A stretch of DNA of 64,000 nucleotides from Bacteroidetes bacterium UBA2364 (GTDB lineage: Bacteria; Bacteroidota; Rhodothermia; Rhodothermales; UBA2364): the NCBI GenBank assembly GCA_002344075.1, contig DDTM01000033.1, positions 3,723 through 67,722 of the forward strand, read 5' to 3'. Both the position numbers and the translations under genes were made by a program. The notes below the pieces were generated by a model, which saw only the letters and a list, made by a program, of their open reading frames with translations, did not search any database and had not been told where the DNA came from. Below are positions 1 to 10,135 of this stretch, piece after piece (the stretch's first letter is position 1; each line of letters opens with the position of its first letter).

Positions 1-1
1 A

Positions 2-1225
2 CAAGGAAAACTTTCTAAAGAAAGCCTGACCCATTTTAAAAAACAGTTCTCGGAGCTTTTACCTGATGAAAAAGAATATATTGTCTATATCAGAAATCAT
101 CTGGTAACAGATTCCCTGTTTCATCATTTTGAGCCTCCATTTATTCAGGCGTTACAGACCTACAGAAAATCCTATTTTGAACGCGAATCTATTCAGGGAG
201 CGGGGCAATTATATCAGTTTGGAGAAAGAAAATATGCCATCATTGTTACGGCAACCGACCGTTATGGATGGACCAAACTCCAAAACTTGCGCTCGGTTCT
301 TTTTATAGGCTCCATTATTGCCATTGCCCTCATTATGTTTACCACTTGGTGGTCATTGGGAAAAGCCTTGCAACCTTTAGATGTTTTAGTGGAGGAAATA
401 CGGGCATTTCGGGCGACGAACCTAAAACGAAGGCTTTCTGTTTTTAATCCAAAAGATGAATTTGGCGAATTGTCCTCCACCTTCAATCAGCTTCTGTCTC
501 GTCTCGAAGAGGTATTTCTCACCCAGCGTCACTTTATTTCAAATGCATCGCACGAAATCAGAAACCCGTTAGCGGCCATATTGGGTGAAGTTGAACTGGC
601 CTTGATGAATAGCCGAGATGCCTCCACGTACCAAAGGTCATTAGCAACGATCGGTAACCATGCCGAACGATTAAATAGCCTGATTAATAACCTACTTCAG
701 CTTTCCAAAGCCCAAAAAGACGCCGGCCAACTGCAAATGGAGGAACTCCGATTGGACGAACTGCTCGAAGAACAGCTTGATTCATTGCATCAAAACAATC
801 CACAAGTAGAGGTTTCTCTTGATTTACACCTTCCAGATCATCCAGACGCCCTAACGATATTGGGAAACAAACCCCTGCTTCAAACGGTCATTCACAATAT
901 TTTAGAAAATGCCCTGAAATTTTCCGACAACAGGCCAATAACGGTTAAATTATTTACAACACCAGGAGAAGCGGTTATTTCGGTAAAAGACCAAGGCATA
1001 GGTATTAGCAAAGCAGACCAGAAACTACTTTTTGAGCCGCTTTATCGGGCACAGAATGCCAGAGGGTTTCCCGGATTCGGCATAGGCATGGCTTTGGTAC
1101 ATCGCATTATCGAAGTCCACAAAGGCAGAATTCTCATTGAATCCGAGTTAGAAGTAGGAACCAGCGTTGAAGTATATTTTCCAACCCGTCATAAAACTTC
1201 TAATACCGTTTTAATTCATCCTTAA
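2..1225 (+). CDS. Sensor histidine kinase, 5' part outside window
   Basis: Membrane sensor kinase of a two-component system, cut by the left edge: the frame is open from base 2, so its start and its partner regulator are not visible. The 407 visible residues run in order: end of an extracytoplasmic sensor segment (about 1-95), a membrane helix (about 98-118), a HAMP linker (about 119-170), the phosphoacceptor helix with H-box SNASHEIRNPLAAI (His about 184) and an ATPase domain with N-box HNILENALKFSD, G1 DQGIGI and G2 GFGIGMALV. All catalytic motifs are intact. The layout is that of class I periplasmic-sensing kinases; the signal cannot be read from the sequence. A terminator follows 90 bases after the stop. 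Confidence 0.93.
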   Translation, partial: QGKLSKESLTHFKKQFSELLPDEKEYIVYIRNHLVTDSLFHHFEPPFIQALQTYRKSYFERESIQGAGQLYQFGERKYAIIVTATDRYGWTKLQNLRSVLFIGSIIAIALIMFTTWWSLGKALQPLDVLVEEIRAFRATNLKRRLSVFNPKDEFGELSSTFNQLLSRLEEVFLTQRHFISNASHEIRNPLAAILGEVELALMNSRDASTYQRSLATIGNHAERLNSLINNLLQLSKAQKDAGQLQMEELRLDELLEEQLDSLHQNNPQVEVSLDLHLPDHPDALTILGNKPLLQTVIHNILENALKFSDNRPITVKLFTTPGEAVISVKDQGIGISKADQKLLFEPLYRAQNARGFPGFGIGMALVHRIIEVHKGRILIESELEVGTSVEVYFPTRHKTSNTVLIHP

Positions 1226-1280
1226 GCCCTTTCCAATGTTGTGTTTGTAGTTTAGGGTTCAAGGAAAACACGGTGAATGA

Positions 1281-1352
1281 CCTGTGGACGGAGTTTCGCC
1301 ACAGGAAGGCGGCAAAGGCCCGATGTTGTGTGGAACATCGGGCCGCTTTTTT
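1281..1352 (+). terminator. Double hairpin with rho-independent terminator
   Basis: A 7-bp hairpin (arms 1281-1287 and 1299-1305) is followed by an 11-bp perfect stem (1317-1327 with 1334-1344, six-base loop) and a T6 tract. It would end transcription of the histidine kinase. The first hairpin is not needed for termination, so a small RNA ending here is possible but unproven. Confidence 0.8.
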
Positions 1353-1465
1353 GCATATACACATGGCCTGGGCGATACAGGTGGGAGATAAAGCCCAATG
1401 GATTTGCAAACAGCACCTCTTTTCAGCGAAATAATTGACTTATTATCGAACGCCCATAAAAGGTT

Positions 1466-1839
1466 CTATAGATCCAAAACCTCGATTCCCAGCCTCTTTT
1501 CCCAATAACCAAAAACCACATGACCTTTAGGGTGCATTTCAAGACATAGGACGCGCTTAGATTGGGTGACATCTTTACTTACCGTTGAGAAAAAACTCCG
1601 TGGGGGGGCGACATCATAAGAGAACCCATCTAATCGGCATATAAAATGTTTTGAAGTTCGCTCTGTCCTTTACAAGGTGGCTTTAGCTCTGTGCATTGGA
1701 CCGTTATCCGTTCTATTGGCAAGAGGCACTCGCATAAAAACGAACAAAAAGAGGCGATTTAATAAAACCACCTCCTTGCTGATCGCCCCAAAAGGCCCTT
1801 CATATCGGGCTTACGAAGCAATCTATTATAGAACTTCAT
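1466..1839 (-). pseudogene. Frameshifted remnant of an unrecognised coding sequence
   Basis: Between the kinase terminator and leuD the minus strand reads like protein but not in one frame. The last 67 codons (1669 to 1466) are open and contain YDVAPPRSFFSTV and KRVLCLEMHPKGHVVFGYW, ending in LGIEVLDL. Upstream, in other frames, come PIERITVQCTELKPPC and MKFYNRLLRKPDMKGLLG. No frame is open over the whole stretch and no start or ribosome site precedes the last part. I do not recognise the family. The best reading is a decayed 3' end of a gene with several frameshifts; chance open frames cannot be excluded. Confidence 0.3.
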
Positions 1840-1889
1840 AAGCCTTTACGGGCCACTTCAAAACCCCACGCATTTTGATTTGTAGCCAT

Positions 1890-2456
1890 TCAGACAGAGG
1901 GAATCATCCCAGATTTTCGGGCATATTCAAAGATATTACCGGCATCCAGAATATCCGCTACATCACCGAGTGGCCGTAATAAATATGTTTCTCCCGAGGT
2001 TAGATTTGCAAGGGTCCCGGCAGCTACATCAATCTCTACCTCGTCTCCAGTGCTGATTTTATCATTCAACCGTTCCAGCCCCTCAAACGGGATCAAAAAC
2101 CCCCCATCTACGGCATTTCGGTAAAAAATACGGGCATAACTCTCGGCCACCACTGCTTCACATCCAGCCTCTGCCATTGCAAATGGCGCATGTTCTCTTG
2201 ATGAGCCACACCCAAAGTTAGCGCCAGCAATCATGATACTATATTTACTGGTATAAGCATCTGCCTCCACATACGGCATATTTCCATCGGGCAACCCTTG
2301 TTCACCAGGTGGTACACTGCTCATGGCATAATGCCCATACATTTTTCGTTCTTCCGGCTTGGTCATACTATACACCAAATATTGAGCCGGAATGATTTGA
2401 TCGGTATCTACAGCTTCGCCACAAACCCAAGCCAAGCCACGAATCATTTTTTTCAT
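1890..2456 (-). CDS. leuD: 3-isopropylmalate dehydratase small subunit
   Basis: Small (swivel) subunit of isopropylmalate isomerase, which converts 2-isopropylmalate to 3-isopropylmalate in leucine synthesis, working as a cytoplasmic complex with LeuC. The 188 residues carry the substrate-binding signatures DTDQIIPA (17-24) and GANFGCGSSREHAP (78-91). The length is normal for the family. The ATG at 2456 fits the family N-terminus; only a weak AAAG precedes it. leuC lies 0.6 kb upstream on the same strand but an acetyltransferase gene on the other strand separates them, so leuD may have its own promoter. Confidence 0.96.
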   Translation of the reverse strand: MKKMIRGLAWVCGEAVDTDQIIPAQYLVYSMTKPEERKMYGHYAMSSVPPGEQGLPDGNMPYVEADAYTSKYSIMIAGANFGCGSSREHAPFAMAEAGCEAVVAESYARIFYRNAVDGGFLIPFEGLERLNDKISTGDEVEIDVAAGTLANLTSGETYLLRPLGDVADILDAGNIFEYARKSGMIPSV

Positions 2457-2512
2457 CTTTGTAATTGAATTATTTTAAGCCAGAAGTTTCTTTATACACT
2501 TAATAGCACGGT

Positions 2513-3070
2513 ATGCTATCTTCTTTTTCCTTGCTCCCCACCCCCATTATCGCCACTCCTCGGTTGGAACTTCGGGCAATGACACCCGAAGACAGTTCAT
2601 CTTTGTACATCCTCCGATCCGATCCCGTGGTCATGCACTTTATTCCGAGACCCCTTGCAAAAACTACCCAAGAAGCCTTGGGGTTAATTCAGTCTTTTCA
2701 AGTACTTATCGAGGCGAATAAAGCCATTACATGGGGGATTTTCCTTCGCACCACCGGAGCATTAATCGGGACCATCGGGTATGTCCAAATCCATCCCCAA
2801 CATTCCCGCGCAGAAGTTGGTTATTTACTCGGTGTACCCTATCAACGCAATGGGTTTATGTCCGAAGCCCTAAACGCCGTCTTGGTACATGGATTTCGGG
2901 TTTGGAAATTCCACACCGTAGAGGCCATTGTTTCTCCGAACAACCTTCCCTCTCGGTATCTCCTTGAAAAAACTGGCTTTATCCAAGAGGGTTATTTCAA
3001 AGAAAATCAATTTTATCACGGGCAATTTCACGACTCGGTGGTGTTAACACATTTCGGAGAAAACTTGTAA
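2513..3070 (+). CDS. GNAT family N-acetyltransferase, RimJ/RimL-like
   Basis: Cytoplasmic acetyl-CoA-dependent N-acetyltransferase of 185 residues. It starts with the RimJ/RimL-type strand IATPRLELRAMTPED (about 13-27), has the acetyl-CoA-binding region EVGYLLGVPYQRNGFMSEAL (about 102-121) and the C-terminal NLPSRYLLEKTGF (about 144-156) typical of the group that includes ribosomal-protein acetyltransferases. The real substrate cannot be told. The gene sits between leuC and leuD on the opposite strand: it diverges from leuD (56 bases apart) and converges on leuC with 2 bases between the stops. Confidence 0.9.
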   Translation: MLSSFSLLPTPIIATPRLELRAMTPEDSSSLYILRSDPVVMHFIPRPLAKTTQEALGLIQSFQVLIEANKAITWGIFLRTTGALIGTIGYVQIHPQHSRAEVGYLLGVPYQRNGFMSEALNAVLVHGFRVWKFHTVEAIVSPNNLPSRYLLEKTGFIQEGYFKENQFYHGQFHDSVVLTHFGENL

Positions 3071-3072
3071 AT

Positions 3073-4371
3073 TTACACCAAAACCCCACGCGGATCGGCA
3101 ATAGCGCCCACAAGAGCCGAGGCCGCAACCGTATAAGCCGAAGCCAAATACACGGAAGACTGTTTGGAACCCATCCTTCCAGGAAAATTGCGGTTTGTGG
3201 TAGAGATTACATTTTCGGTTCCATGAGTACGCCCAAACGTGTCCACTGGGCCACCCAGACAGGCCGCACATGAGGCGTGAGTCAGTCTACAACCAGCCCG
3301 CTCCAGAATATCCCAAACCGATTCACCCTCCATCAAGGTTTCGTGCATCAATTTGGCAACATGTGTGGTGGCCGGCACACAGTATGTTGGAACAACCACT
3401 TCACGACCGCGCAATACCTGTGCCGCCATAATAAAGTCTTCCATCTTCCCGCCAGTACAAGAACCAATATAACACTGATCTAATTTGGTACCAGCAACTT
3501 CCGAGACAAAGGCTTTGTTATCCGGACGATGAGGTTTGGCAACCATGGGCTCTAATTTAGTAACATCAAAACGGTATTCACTATGATAGCGGGCACTCGG
3601 ATCAGAGTAGAGCGGTATAAACGGATAATCGGTACGGGCACGCACATACTCAAAAGTTTTCTCATCTGGCGCGATAATGCCATTTTTCCCGCCCGCTTCG
3701 ATTGCCATATTGGTGAGCGTCATCCGTTCTTCGATAGAAAGACCGAATACGGCCTCACCATCGAACTCCATTGCACGATACGTGGCACCATCTACACCTA
3801 TCTCGCCAATAATTGCCAGAATAAGGTCCTTAGCCGTTAGATATGAGGGCATTTCGCCTTCCATAATAAAGCGCATAGACTCTGGTACTTTGACCCAAAG
3901 TTTGCCCGTTCCCATAATAAACGCGGCATCGGTATTCCCGACACCTGTTGCAAACATCCCGAAAGCACCCGATGTGCAAGAATGGCTATCCGTCCCAAAC
4001 AAAACTGTACCAGGTCGGTTGAAGCCTTCTTCGGCCAGCGCCATATGGCAAACGCCTTTATAACGATCTGAACCCACATCATAATAGTGTGGCAATGCTT
4101 GTTCAGCAACAAATTCCCGCAACAACACAACGTTCCGATTGGCATGTTTGTCGGACGTAAAAATATAGTGGTCTGGGATAATGACTAGTTTTTCTTTGTC
4201 CCACACCTTTGCCTTTTCGCCAAATTCGCGTTTAAAGATCTGAGCAGCAGGAGGGCCACATACATCATGTGTCATTAAAATATCAACATTAACCCAGATA
4301 TTTTCTCCAGGGGAAACCCGTTCACGCCCCGCAGACCGGGCCAGAATTTTTTCGGTTATGGTCATAGACAT
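3073..4371 (-). CDS. leuC: 3-isopropylmalate dehydratase large subunit
   Basis: Large, [4Fe-4S]-carrying subunit of isopropylmalate isomerase in leucine synthesis. The cluster ligands are visible as YIGSC (Cys305) and SCAACLGG (Cys368, Cys371); GTDSHSC (126-132) and the aconitase-family region NRNFPGRMG (394-402) are also present. At 432 residues it is shorter than the E. coli form and resembles the compact LeuC class also seen in archaea. ATG at 4371 chosen; a second ATG two codons later is possible. It lies downstream of leuA and a membrane-protein gene on the same strand. Confidence 0.96.
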   Translation of the reverse strand: MSMTITEKILARSAGRERVSPGENIWVNVDILMTHDVCGPPAAQIFKREFGEKAKVWDKEKLVIIPDHYIFTSDKHANRNVVLLREFVAEQALPHYYDVGSDRYKGVCHMALAEEGFNRPGTVLFGTDSHSCTSGAFGMFATGVGNTDAAFIMGTGKLWVKVPESMRFIMEGEMPSYLTAKDLILAIIGEIGVDGATYRAMEFDGEAVFGLSIEERMTLTNMAIEAGGKNGIIAPDEKTFEYVRARTDYPFIPLYSDPSARYHSEYRFDVTKLEPMVAKPHRPDNKAFVSEVAGTKLDQCYIGSCTGGKMEDFIMAAQVLRGREVVVPTYCVPATTHVAKLMHETLMEGESVWDILERAGCRLTHASCAACLGGPVDTFGRTHGTENVISTTNRNFPGRMGSKQSSVYLASAYTVAASALVGAIADPRGVLV

Positions 4372-4402
4372 ATAAAAAACCTGTTTACGTTTAAACGATT
4401 GC

Positions 4403-4888
4403 TCAATTTTCGGTTTTGTTTATTCGGTATCGGAACCAAGCCGCAACGCCCAGCGCTAGTACAGATGCTATGGTTTGTGCACCATAAGCAAACATAATCA
4501 TAATCACCAGGCTAAAACTTTCGATCATTGTAGTGACAAAAGAGGTGATAATTTTCCCTGGATAATAGCGACTTTTCGGATATTCGATAGAAAAATCAAA
4601 TATGTATTGCAAACCAACGCCCCCCGCTATAATCATGATTGTCAATAAACCACACAAAACCCAGTACATCTTTTCGGATCCACTGCCAACAAAAATCAAA
4701 ACCACTACAATCCAATATGGCAGGGTTGCGATAAACAAATCTGAAATCATACCCCAGTCAGCAGTGCGCGTACTGAGGAACCATACGCTGTACCCATTAA
4801 TAGCCATCCCAACAAGCGCCAACAAGAGCGCACTCTTTTTTCCCGGTGTCATACTAAAACAGTTGGGACGGATGAAGCACCGCCCCAT
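4403..4888 (-). CDS. Small membrane protein of unknown function
   Basis: Predicted inner-membrane protein of 161 residues (149 if it starts at the ATG at 4852, MTPGKK, which is the more natural N-terminus). Four hydrophobic stretches can be seen: LLLALVGMAINGYSVWFL, LPYWIVVVLIFVG, YWVLCGLLTIMIIAGGVGL and a long C-terminal one around SLVIMIMFAYGAQTI, with basic or aromatic loops between. I do not recognise a family. It lies in the leuA-leuC interval, 9 bases after leuA and 31 before leuC, so it is probably co-transcribed with them, but nothing in the sequence ties it to leucine metabolism. Confidence 0.75.
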   Translation of the reverse strand: MGRCFIRPNCFSMTPGKKSALLLALVGMAINGYSVWFLSTRTADWGMISDLFIATLPYWIVVVLIFVGSGSEKMYWVLCGLLTIMIIAGGVGLQYIFDFSIEYPKSRYYPGKIITSFVTTMIESFSLVIMIMFAYGAQTIASVLALGVAAWFRYRINKTEN

Positions 4889-4897
4889 CCATCTGGT

Positions 4898-6499
4898 TTA
4901 AACTTGAGCGTCCACTTCCACCTTTTCACGGATGGAATGACGTACCATGTCTTGGCTATCCCGAAACGCTTCGACATGATTGATGGCATCAATATACGCC
5001 AATGCCGATGCCAGTAAGGTGTTCATATTCCGCGCAGCGCCTTTAAAAATGCGATCTTGGAATTCAATTTCCACATCCACCTCTCCAACAGCATCTTGTC
5101 CTTCGGAAAGTGCACGAATGTGATATCCGGTTAGTTTATACCCATGCTCCATACAATGGTCAATCGCCCGATAAATGGCATCAATTGGTCCATCTCCAGT
5201 AGCAGTATGTTCTTTTTTATCACCTGTTCGGGCAAAATGAATCCTTACGGTAGCCAAATTGGATTTTCCGGTTTCAACATGAACTTGGAGATGCTCCAAG
5301 AGGACATAGGTTTCGGAGCTATCCGATTCCAAGGTCTTCATCATCAGCACCAAGTCTTCGTCGTAAATATGTTTTTTCTGGTCAGCAATTTCAAGAAAGC
5401 GTCGGTAAAGGTCATCTTTCAGATCGGTCGTAACGGAGAACCCCAGTGTTTGTATCCGAGAGAAGAAGCCATGCCGTCCTGAGTGGCGCCCCAGCGAGAT
5501 TTGGCGATTGGTGTCTTGTCCCACATCTTCGGCCCGCATAATTTCGTAGGTATCCCGTCGTTTTAGCACGCCATCTTGATGAATACCTGCCTCATGACTA
5601 AAAGCATTCTTGCCAACAATCGCTTTGTTCGGCTGTACACTAAATCCCGAATACGTAGAGACCAATTTGCTTAGCCCCATAAGCATGGGCGAATTCACCT
5701 GAGAGTCCACGCCAAAAATATTTTGACGTACTCTTAGTGCCATCACAATTTCCTCTAAAGCAGCATTTCCGGCCCGCTCGCCAATCCCATTAATGGTACA
5801 CTCCACTTGCCTTGCGCCTGCCTGAACACCTGCGAGAGAGTTCGCAACAGCAAGTCCCAGATCGTTATGGCAATGGGTTGAAAAAATGACATCAGATCTA
5901 CCCTTTGCAGCCTTCATGCACGATTTTATGAGGTCTGCATATTCGTTCGGGAGGCAAAATCCGGTAGTATCCGGAACATTAATGGTTGTTGCTCCGGCTT
6001 CAATCACAGCCGCAATCACCTCTTGCAAATAGGCCACAGGCGTTCGTCCAGCGTCTTCGGCACTAAATTCCACATCATTCGTAAAGGTTTTGGCGTATTG
6101 CACTGCTTCGATTGCTTTTTGCAAGACGGTTTTCCGCTTGTCTTCTAATGTAGCACCGTACTTGGCATCGGCAAATTTCCCTTCGATGTGAATATCACTG
6201 GTGCCGATAAAGGTATGAATCCGCGTTTTTGCTCCACCAGCAAGCGCTTTTGCTGCTTCACGAATATCCAGTTCCACCGCCCGTGCCAATGCGGCAATGG
6301 TTGGTCCATGAACTTCCTTTACAACCCGCTGAACACCTTCAAATTGAACAGGGGAGGACACAGGGAACCCGGCCTCAATGACATCTACCCCCAAAGCAGC
6401 CAATTGTTGTGCAATATGTAATTTTTCCGGGATGGTCATAGATGCACCCGGCGCTTGTTCTCCATCACGCAGGGTGGTATCAAAAATAGTGATACACAT
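4898..6499 (-). CDS. leuA: 2-isopropylmalate synthase
   Basis: First committed enzyme of leucine synthesis: condenses acetyl-CoA with 2-oxoisovalerate. The N-terminal catalytic TIM barrel starts FDTTLRDGEQAPGASM (about 6-21) and has the metal-binding HCHNDLGLAVANSLAGV; the KNAFSHEAGIHQDGVLK segment and a C-terminal LeuA regulatory domain (about 380-520) follow, so leucine feedback inhibition is expected. The length of 533 residues is normal. The ATG at 6499 has no Shine-Dalgarno site. It lies 34 bases after a hairpin with U-tract and a leucine-rich leader ORF that together look like an attenuator. Confidence 0.97.
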   Translation of the reverse strand: MCITIFDTTLRDGEQAPGASMTIPEKLHIAQQLAALGVDVIEAGFPVSSPVQFEGVQRVVKEVHGPTIAALARAVELDIREAAKALAGGAKTRIHTFIGTSDIHIEGKFADAKYGATLEDKRKTVLQKAIEAVQYAKTFTNDVEFSAEDAGRTPVAYLQEVIAAVIEAGATTINVPDTTGFCLPNEYADLIKSCMKAAKGRSDVIFSTHCHNDLGLAVANSLAGVQAGARQVECTINGIGERAGNAALEEIVMALRVRQNIFGVDSQVNSPMLMGLSKLVSTYSGFSVQPNKAIVGKNAFSHEAGIHQDGVLKRRDTYEIMRAEDVGQDTNRQISLGRHSGRHGFFSRIQTLGFSVTTDLKDDLYRRFLEIADQKKHIYDEDLVLMMKTLESDSSETYVLLEHLQVHVETGKSNLATVRIHFARTGDKKEHTATGDGPIDAIYRAIDHCMEHGYKLTGYHIRALSEGQDAVGEVDVEIEFQDRIFKGAARNMNTLLASALAYIDAINHVEAFRDSQDMVRHSIREKVEVDAQV

Positions 6500-6532
6500 A
6501 TATTTATTTTACTTATTGGAAAAAAACGACTT

Positions 6533-6596
6533 TTAAAAAATAACCGCCAGCTTGAAGGGTGAGAATCACCAAAATGAATAGGGCATCAGGCTGGCG
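6533..6596 (-). promoter_or_regulatory. Probable transcription attenuator of leuA
   Basis: On the minus strand a stem CGCCAGC/GCTGGCG (6590-6596 with 6545-6551), extended inward by three pairs, encloses a perfect small hairpin (6566-6570 with 6559-6563) and is followed by GTTATTTTTT. The U-tract ends about 35 bases before the leuA ATG, leaving little room for a separate promoter, so the element probably acts as an attenuator rather than a simple leuB terminator. Its 5' arm lies inside a leucine-rich leader ORF. A GCTTGGC segment upstream could pair with GCCAGC as an antiterminator (inference). Confidence 0.5.
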
Positions 6597-6679
6597 CACG
6601 GAAGTCGTAGGCCAAGCAAGGCATAAACAAGAAAGGACAGGCCCATAGGACCTTGATACATCGCTGGGTCGGTCTTCAT
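6566..6679 (-). CDS. Putative leucine-rich leader peptide of leuA
   Basis: Open frame of 37 codons starting ATGAAGACC and ending SLMPYSFW-stop. Seven of the 18 residues 14-31 are leucine, in four different codons (CTG, CTT, TTG, CTA). The stop codon falls in the small inner hairpin and codons 28-30 form the 5' arm of the terminator stem upstream of leuA, the geometry expected if ribosome position decides which hairpin forms. No Shine-Dalgarno site is visible before the ATG. It could also be chance; the link to leucine control is an inference from position and composition. Confidence 0.35.
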   Translation of the reverse strand: MKTDPAMYQGPMGLSFLVYALLGLRLPCASLMPYSFW

Positions 6680-6785
6680 CACACGAACCAAATTGGTGGG
6701 CGGTAGCAATAAGGCATTGCTCCGTTAAGTGTCTAAACTAAGAAAACAAATCGTTTCACCGTAAGAATTGGAGATTAAGGTTCCA

Positions 6786-7859
6786 TCACCCGAACTGTAA
6801 TCGTTTCACCACCTCATCTCCAAAAGCAGAGGTAGTAAGCGGTAAAAACGGATCTGTTGCCAAGTCGGCTGTCAAAAAACCATCCAATTGTGTTTTCGCT
6901 ACTGCCTGTCGAACAGCAGTTGCGGCCGCTTTTTCGCCTAGAAAATCTAACATCATGGCTGCACTGAGTATGGTGGCAGCCGGGTTTGCAATCCCCTTTC
7001 CGGCTATATCGGGTGCAGAGCCATGAATCGGTTCAAACAATCCACTCGAGTCACCGATGCTGGCCGAGGGCAACATTCCGAGAGAACCAGGCAATACTGC
7101 CGAGGCATCACTCAGAATATCTCCAAAAAGATTTCCGGTAAGGATTACACCAAACTGACGTGGATTCAGGATCAATTGCATCGCCGCATTGTCCACGTAC
7201 ATGTGTTCTAACTGAACATCCTCGAACTCGGCATCATGTATGCCCTGAACCACTTCTCGCCAAAGTTGCGAAACAGCCAAGACATTCGCTTTATCCACCG
7301 ATGTCACCTTATTTCGTCGGTCACGGGCATATCGGAAAGCAATACGGGCAATTCGTTCGATTTCTGGACGGGTATAACGCATCGTACTCACCCCTTCAAA
7401 ATCATTCCGGAAAGAAGGGGTACCAAAATATATCCCTCCCACCAACTCCCGAACCACCAATAGGTTGGTTCCAGCCACTTTCTCGGGGCGTAAAGGGGAG
7501 CGTGCCGCCTGAACCCCATCCACCGCGACCGGACGAAGATTTGCAAATACGTCTAAGGCTTTACGCATGGTCAATAGACCCGTTTCGGGGCGAAGTTCCT
7601 TTGGCAGGCCATCATATTGGGGGCCACCAACTGCACCCAACAAGACGGCATCAGCGCGTTTACAAGACTCGTGTGTCTGGTCGGGGTAGGGGCTACCGAG
7701 ATCATCCACCGCCGCACCACCAATGAGTGCCGATTCGAACAAAATCCCGAAATCAAACAACTCCGAAATACGGGTCAGAACTTTTACGGCTTCGGCCACC
7801 ACTTCAGGCCCGACCCCGTCTCCAGATAAAAGGGTTATATTATAGGTGGAGGGTTTCAC
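6786..7859 (-). CDS. leuB: 3-isopropylmalate dehydrogenase
   Basis: NAD-dependent oxidative decarboxylation of 3-isopropylmalate to 2-oxoisocaproate in the leucine pathway. The protein opens with YNITLLSGDGVGPEVV, has the substrate-binding arginine region and FEGVSTMRYTRPEIERIARI, and near the end GLFEPIHGSAPDIAGKGIANP, the family signature. I place the start at GTG 7859 (MKPSTYNITLL, 357 residues); a TTG three codons upstream is the alternative and no ATG is available. The gene follows the DinB-like gene closely and precedes leuA by about 290 bases that hold the probable attenuator. Confidence 0.95.
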   Translation of the reverse strand: MKPSTYNITLLSGDGVGPEVVAEAVKVLTRISELFDFGILFESALIGGAAVDDLGSPYPDQTHESCKRADAVLLGAVGGPQYDGLPKELRPETGLLTMRKALDVFANLRPVAVDGVQAARSPLRPEKVAGTNLLVVRELVGGIYFGTPSFRNDFEGVSTMRYTRPEIERIARIAFRYARDRRNKVTSVDKANVLAVSQLWREVVQGIHDAEFEDVQLEHMYVDNAAMQLILNPRQFGVILTGNLFGDILSDASAVLPGSLGMLPSASIGDSSGLFEPIHGSAPDIAGKGIANPAATILSAAMMLDFLGEKAAATAVRQAVAKTQLDGFLTADLATDPFLPLTTSAFGDEVVKRLQFG

Positions 7860-7888
7860 GTAGAGCAAGGTTTTAAAAGGTGCAATAT

Positions 7889-8398
7889 TTAGTCAGTCTT
7901 TACCCGATCGTTGAGTGTTGGCCCTGTATAAAAAGCCATATCCACATCCCTAAGCATTTTTGTCCAAAACACAATTTGTCCTGTATGATAGGAAAAATGT
8001 TGGGTGACATGAATCATGATACCCGTAACGGTCCAATCATTCTTCCCCTGTACTGCTCGTTTGCAATACAATTCATCCGGGTTTAATGATTTCATTTCCG
8101 CCACAGCTTCGGCAACGGTTTCAATGAGCGCATCCAATAACTGTGCTTTTGACATCCCTCCTTTGGCATCAAACTCATAGGAGCGGTCTCGTAGATCTGA
8201 CCACCCTGCCAAACCAGAGAGTACATATTGCCTGATATTCCCTACAAGATGCAGCAATTGGTTGCCCACGGCATTCGAGTTTCCAGAAGGTTTTATCCAG
8301 ATTTCTGTCTCGTCCACCAAGTCCAAACAAGCACGGATTTTGGAAAGATTTTCCTCGAAATACTGGATGCACTCAGCGGCAATAAGTTGTACATTCAT
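7889..8398 (-). CDS. DinB-like / DUF1572 family protein
   Basis: Cytoplasmic four-helix-bundle protein of 169 residues, DinB superfamily. Possible metal ligands are His in LLHLVGN (about 52) and the pair in HVTQHFSYHTGQIVFW (about 130-140), the usual three-histidine arrangement of this superfamily. Members act as thiol or detoxification transferases or are uncharacterised; a specific reaction cannot be given. ATG at 8398 preferred over a TTG five codons upstream because that one overlaps the ilvC terminator. It sits between ilvC and leuB, about 30 bases before leuB, and may be co-transcribed with leuB. Confidence 0.8.
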   Translation of the reverse strand: MNVQLIAAECIQYFEENLSKIRACLDLVDETEIWIKPSGNSNAVGNQLLHLVGNIRQYVLSGLAGWSDLRDRSYEFDAKGGMSKAQLLDALIETVAEAVAEMKSLNPDELYCKRAVQGKNDWTVTGIMIHVTQHFSYHTGQIVFWTKMLRDVDMAFYTGPTLNDRVKTD

Positions 8399-8411
8399 GG
8401 ACGAAAATATC

Positions 8412-8440
8412 AAAAAAGGGCCAGAAATTTTCCCGACCCT
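8412..8440 (-). terminator. Terminator after ilvC
   Basis: On the minus strand AGGGTC (8440-8435) pairs with GGCCCT (8422-8417) with one G-U pair, a short GAAA/TTTC stem lies inside, and T6 follows. It would end the ilvB-ilvN-ilvC transcript. The next gene starts only 14 bases downstream, at 8398. Confidence 0.6.
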
Positions 8441-8447
8441 CTGAAAA

Positions 8448-10102
<1,655 letters not shown>

Positions 10103-10135
10103 AGGTTTATGTTTTAATGGATTAAGGCAAACAAA

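Noticed and set aside
1281..1352. Possible SRP (4.5S) RNA or other known small RNA
   Set aside because: The GGAAGGC-GGCA string resembles the SRP loop, but the conserved TCAGG...AGCA arrangement and flanking helices are missing. Kept only as a terminator.
6500..6785. T-box or other tRNA-sensing riboswitch before leuA
   Set aside because: No T-box core or specifier hairpin; the leader ORF plus terminator explains the region better.
6749..6810. 12-base direct repeat AATCGTTTCACC at 6749-6760 and 6799-6810
   Set aside because: One copy is the leuB 3' end; a small local duplication with no regulatory sign.
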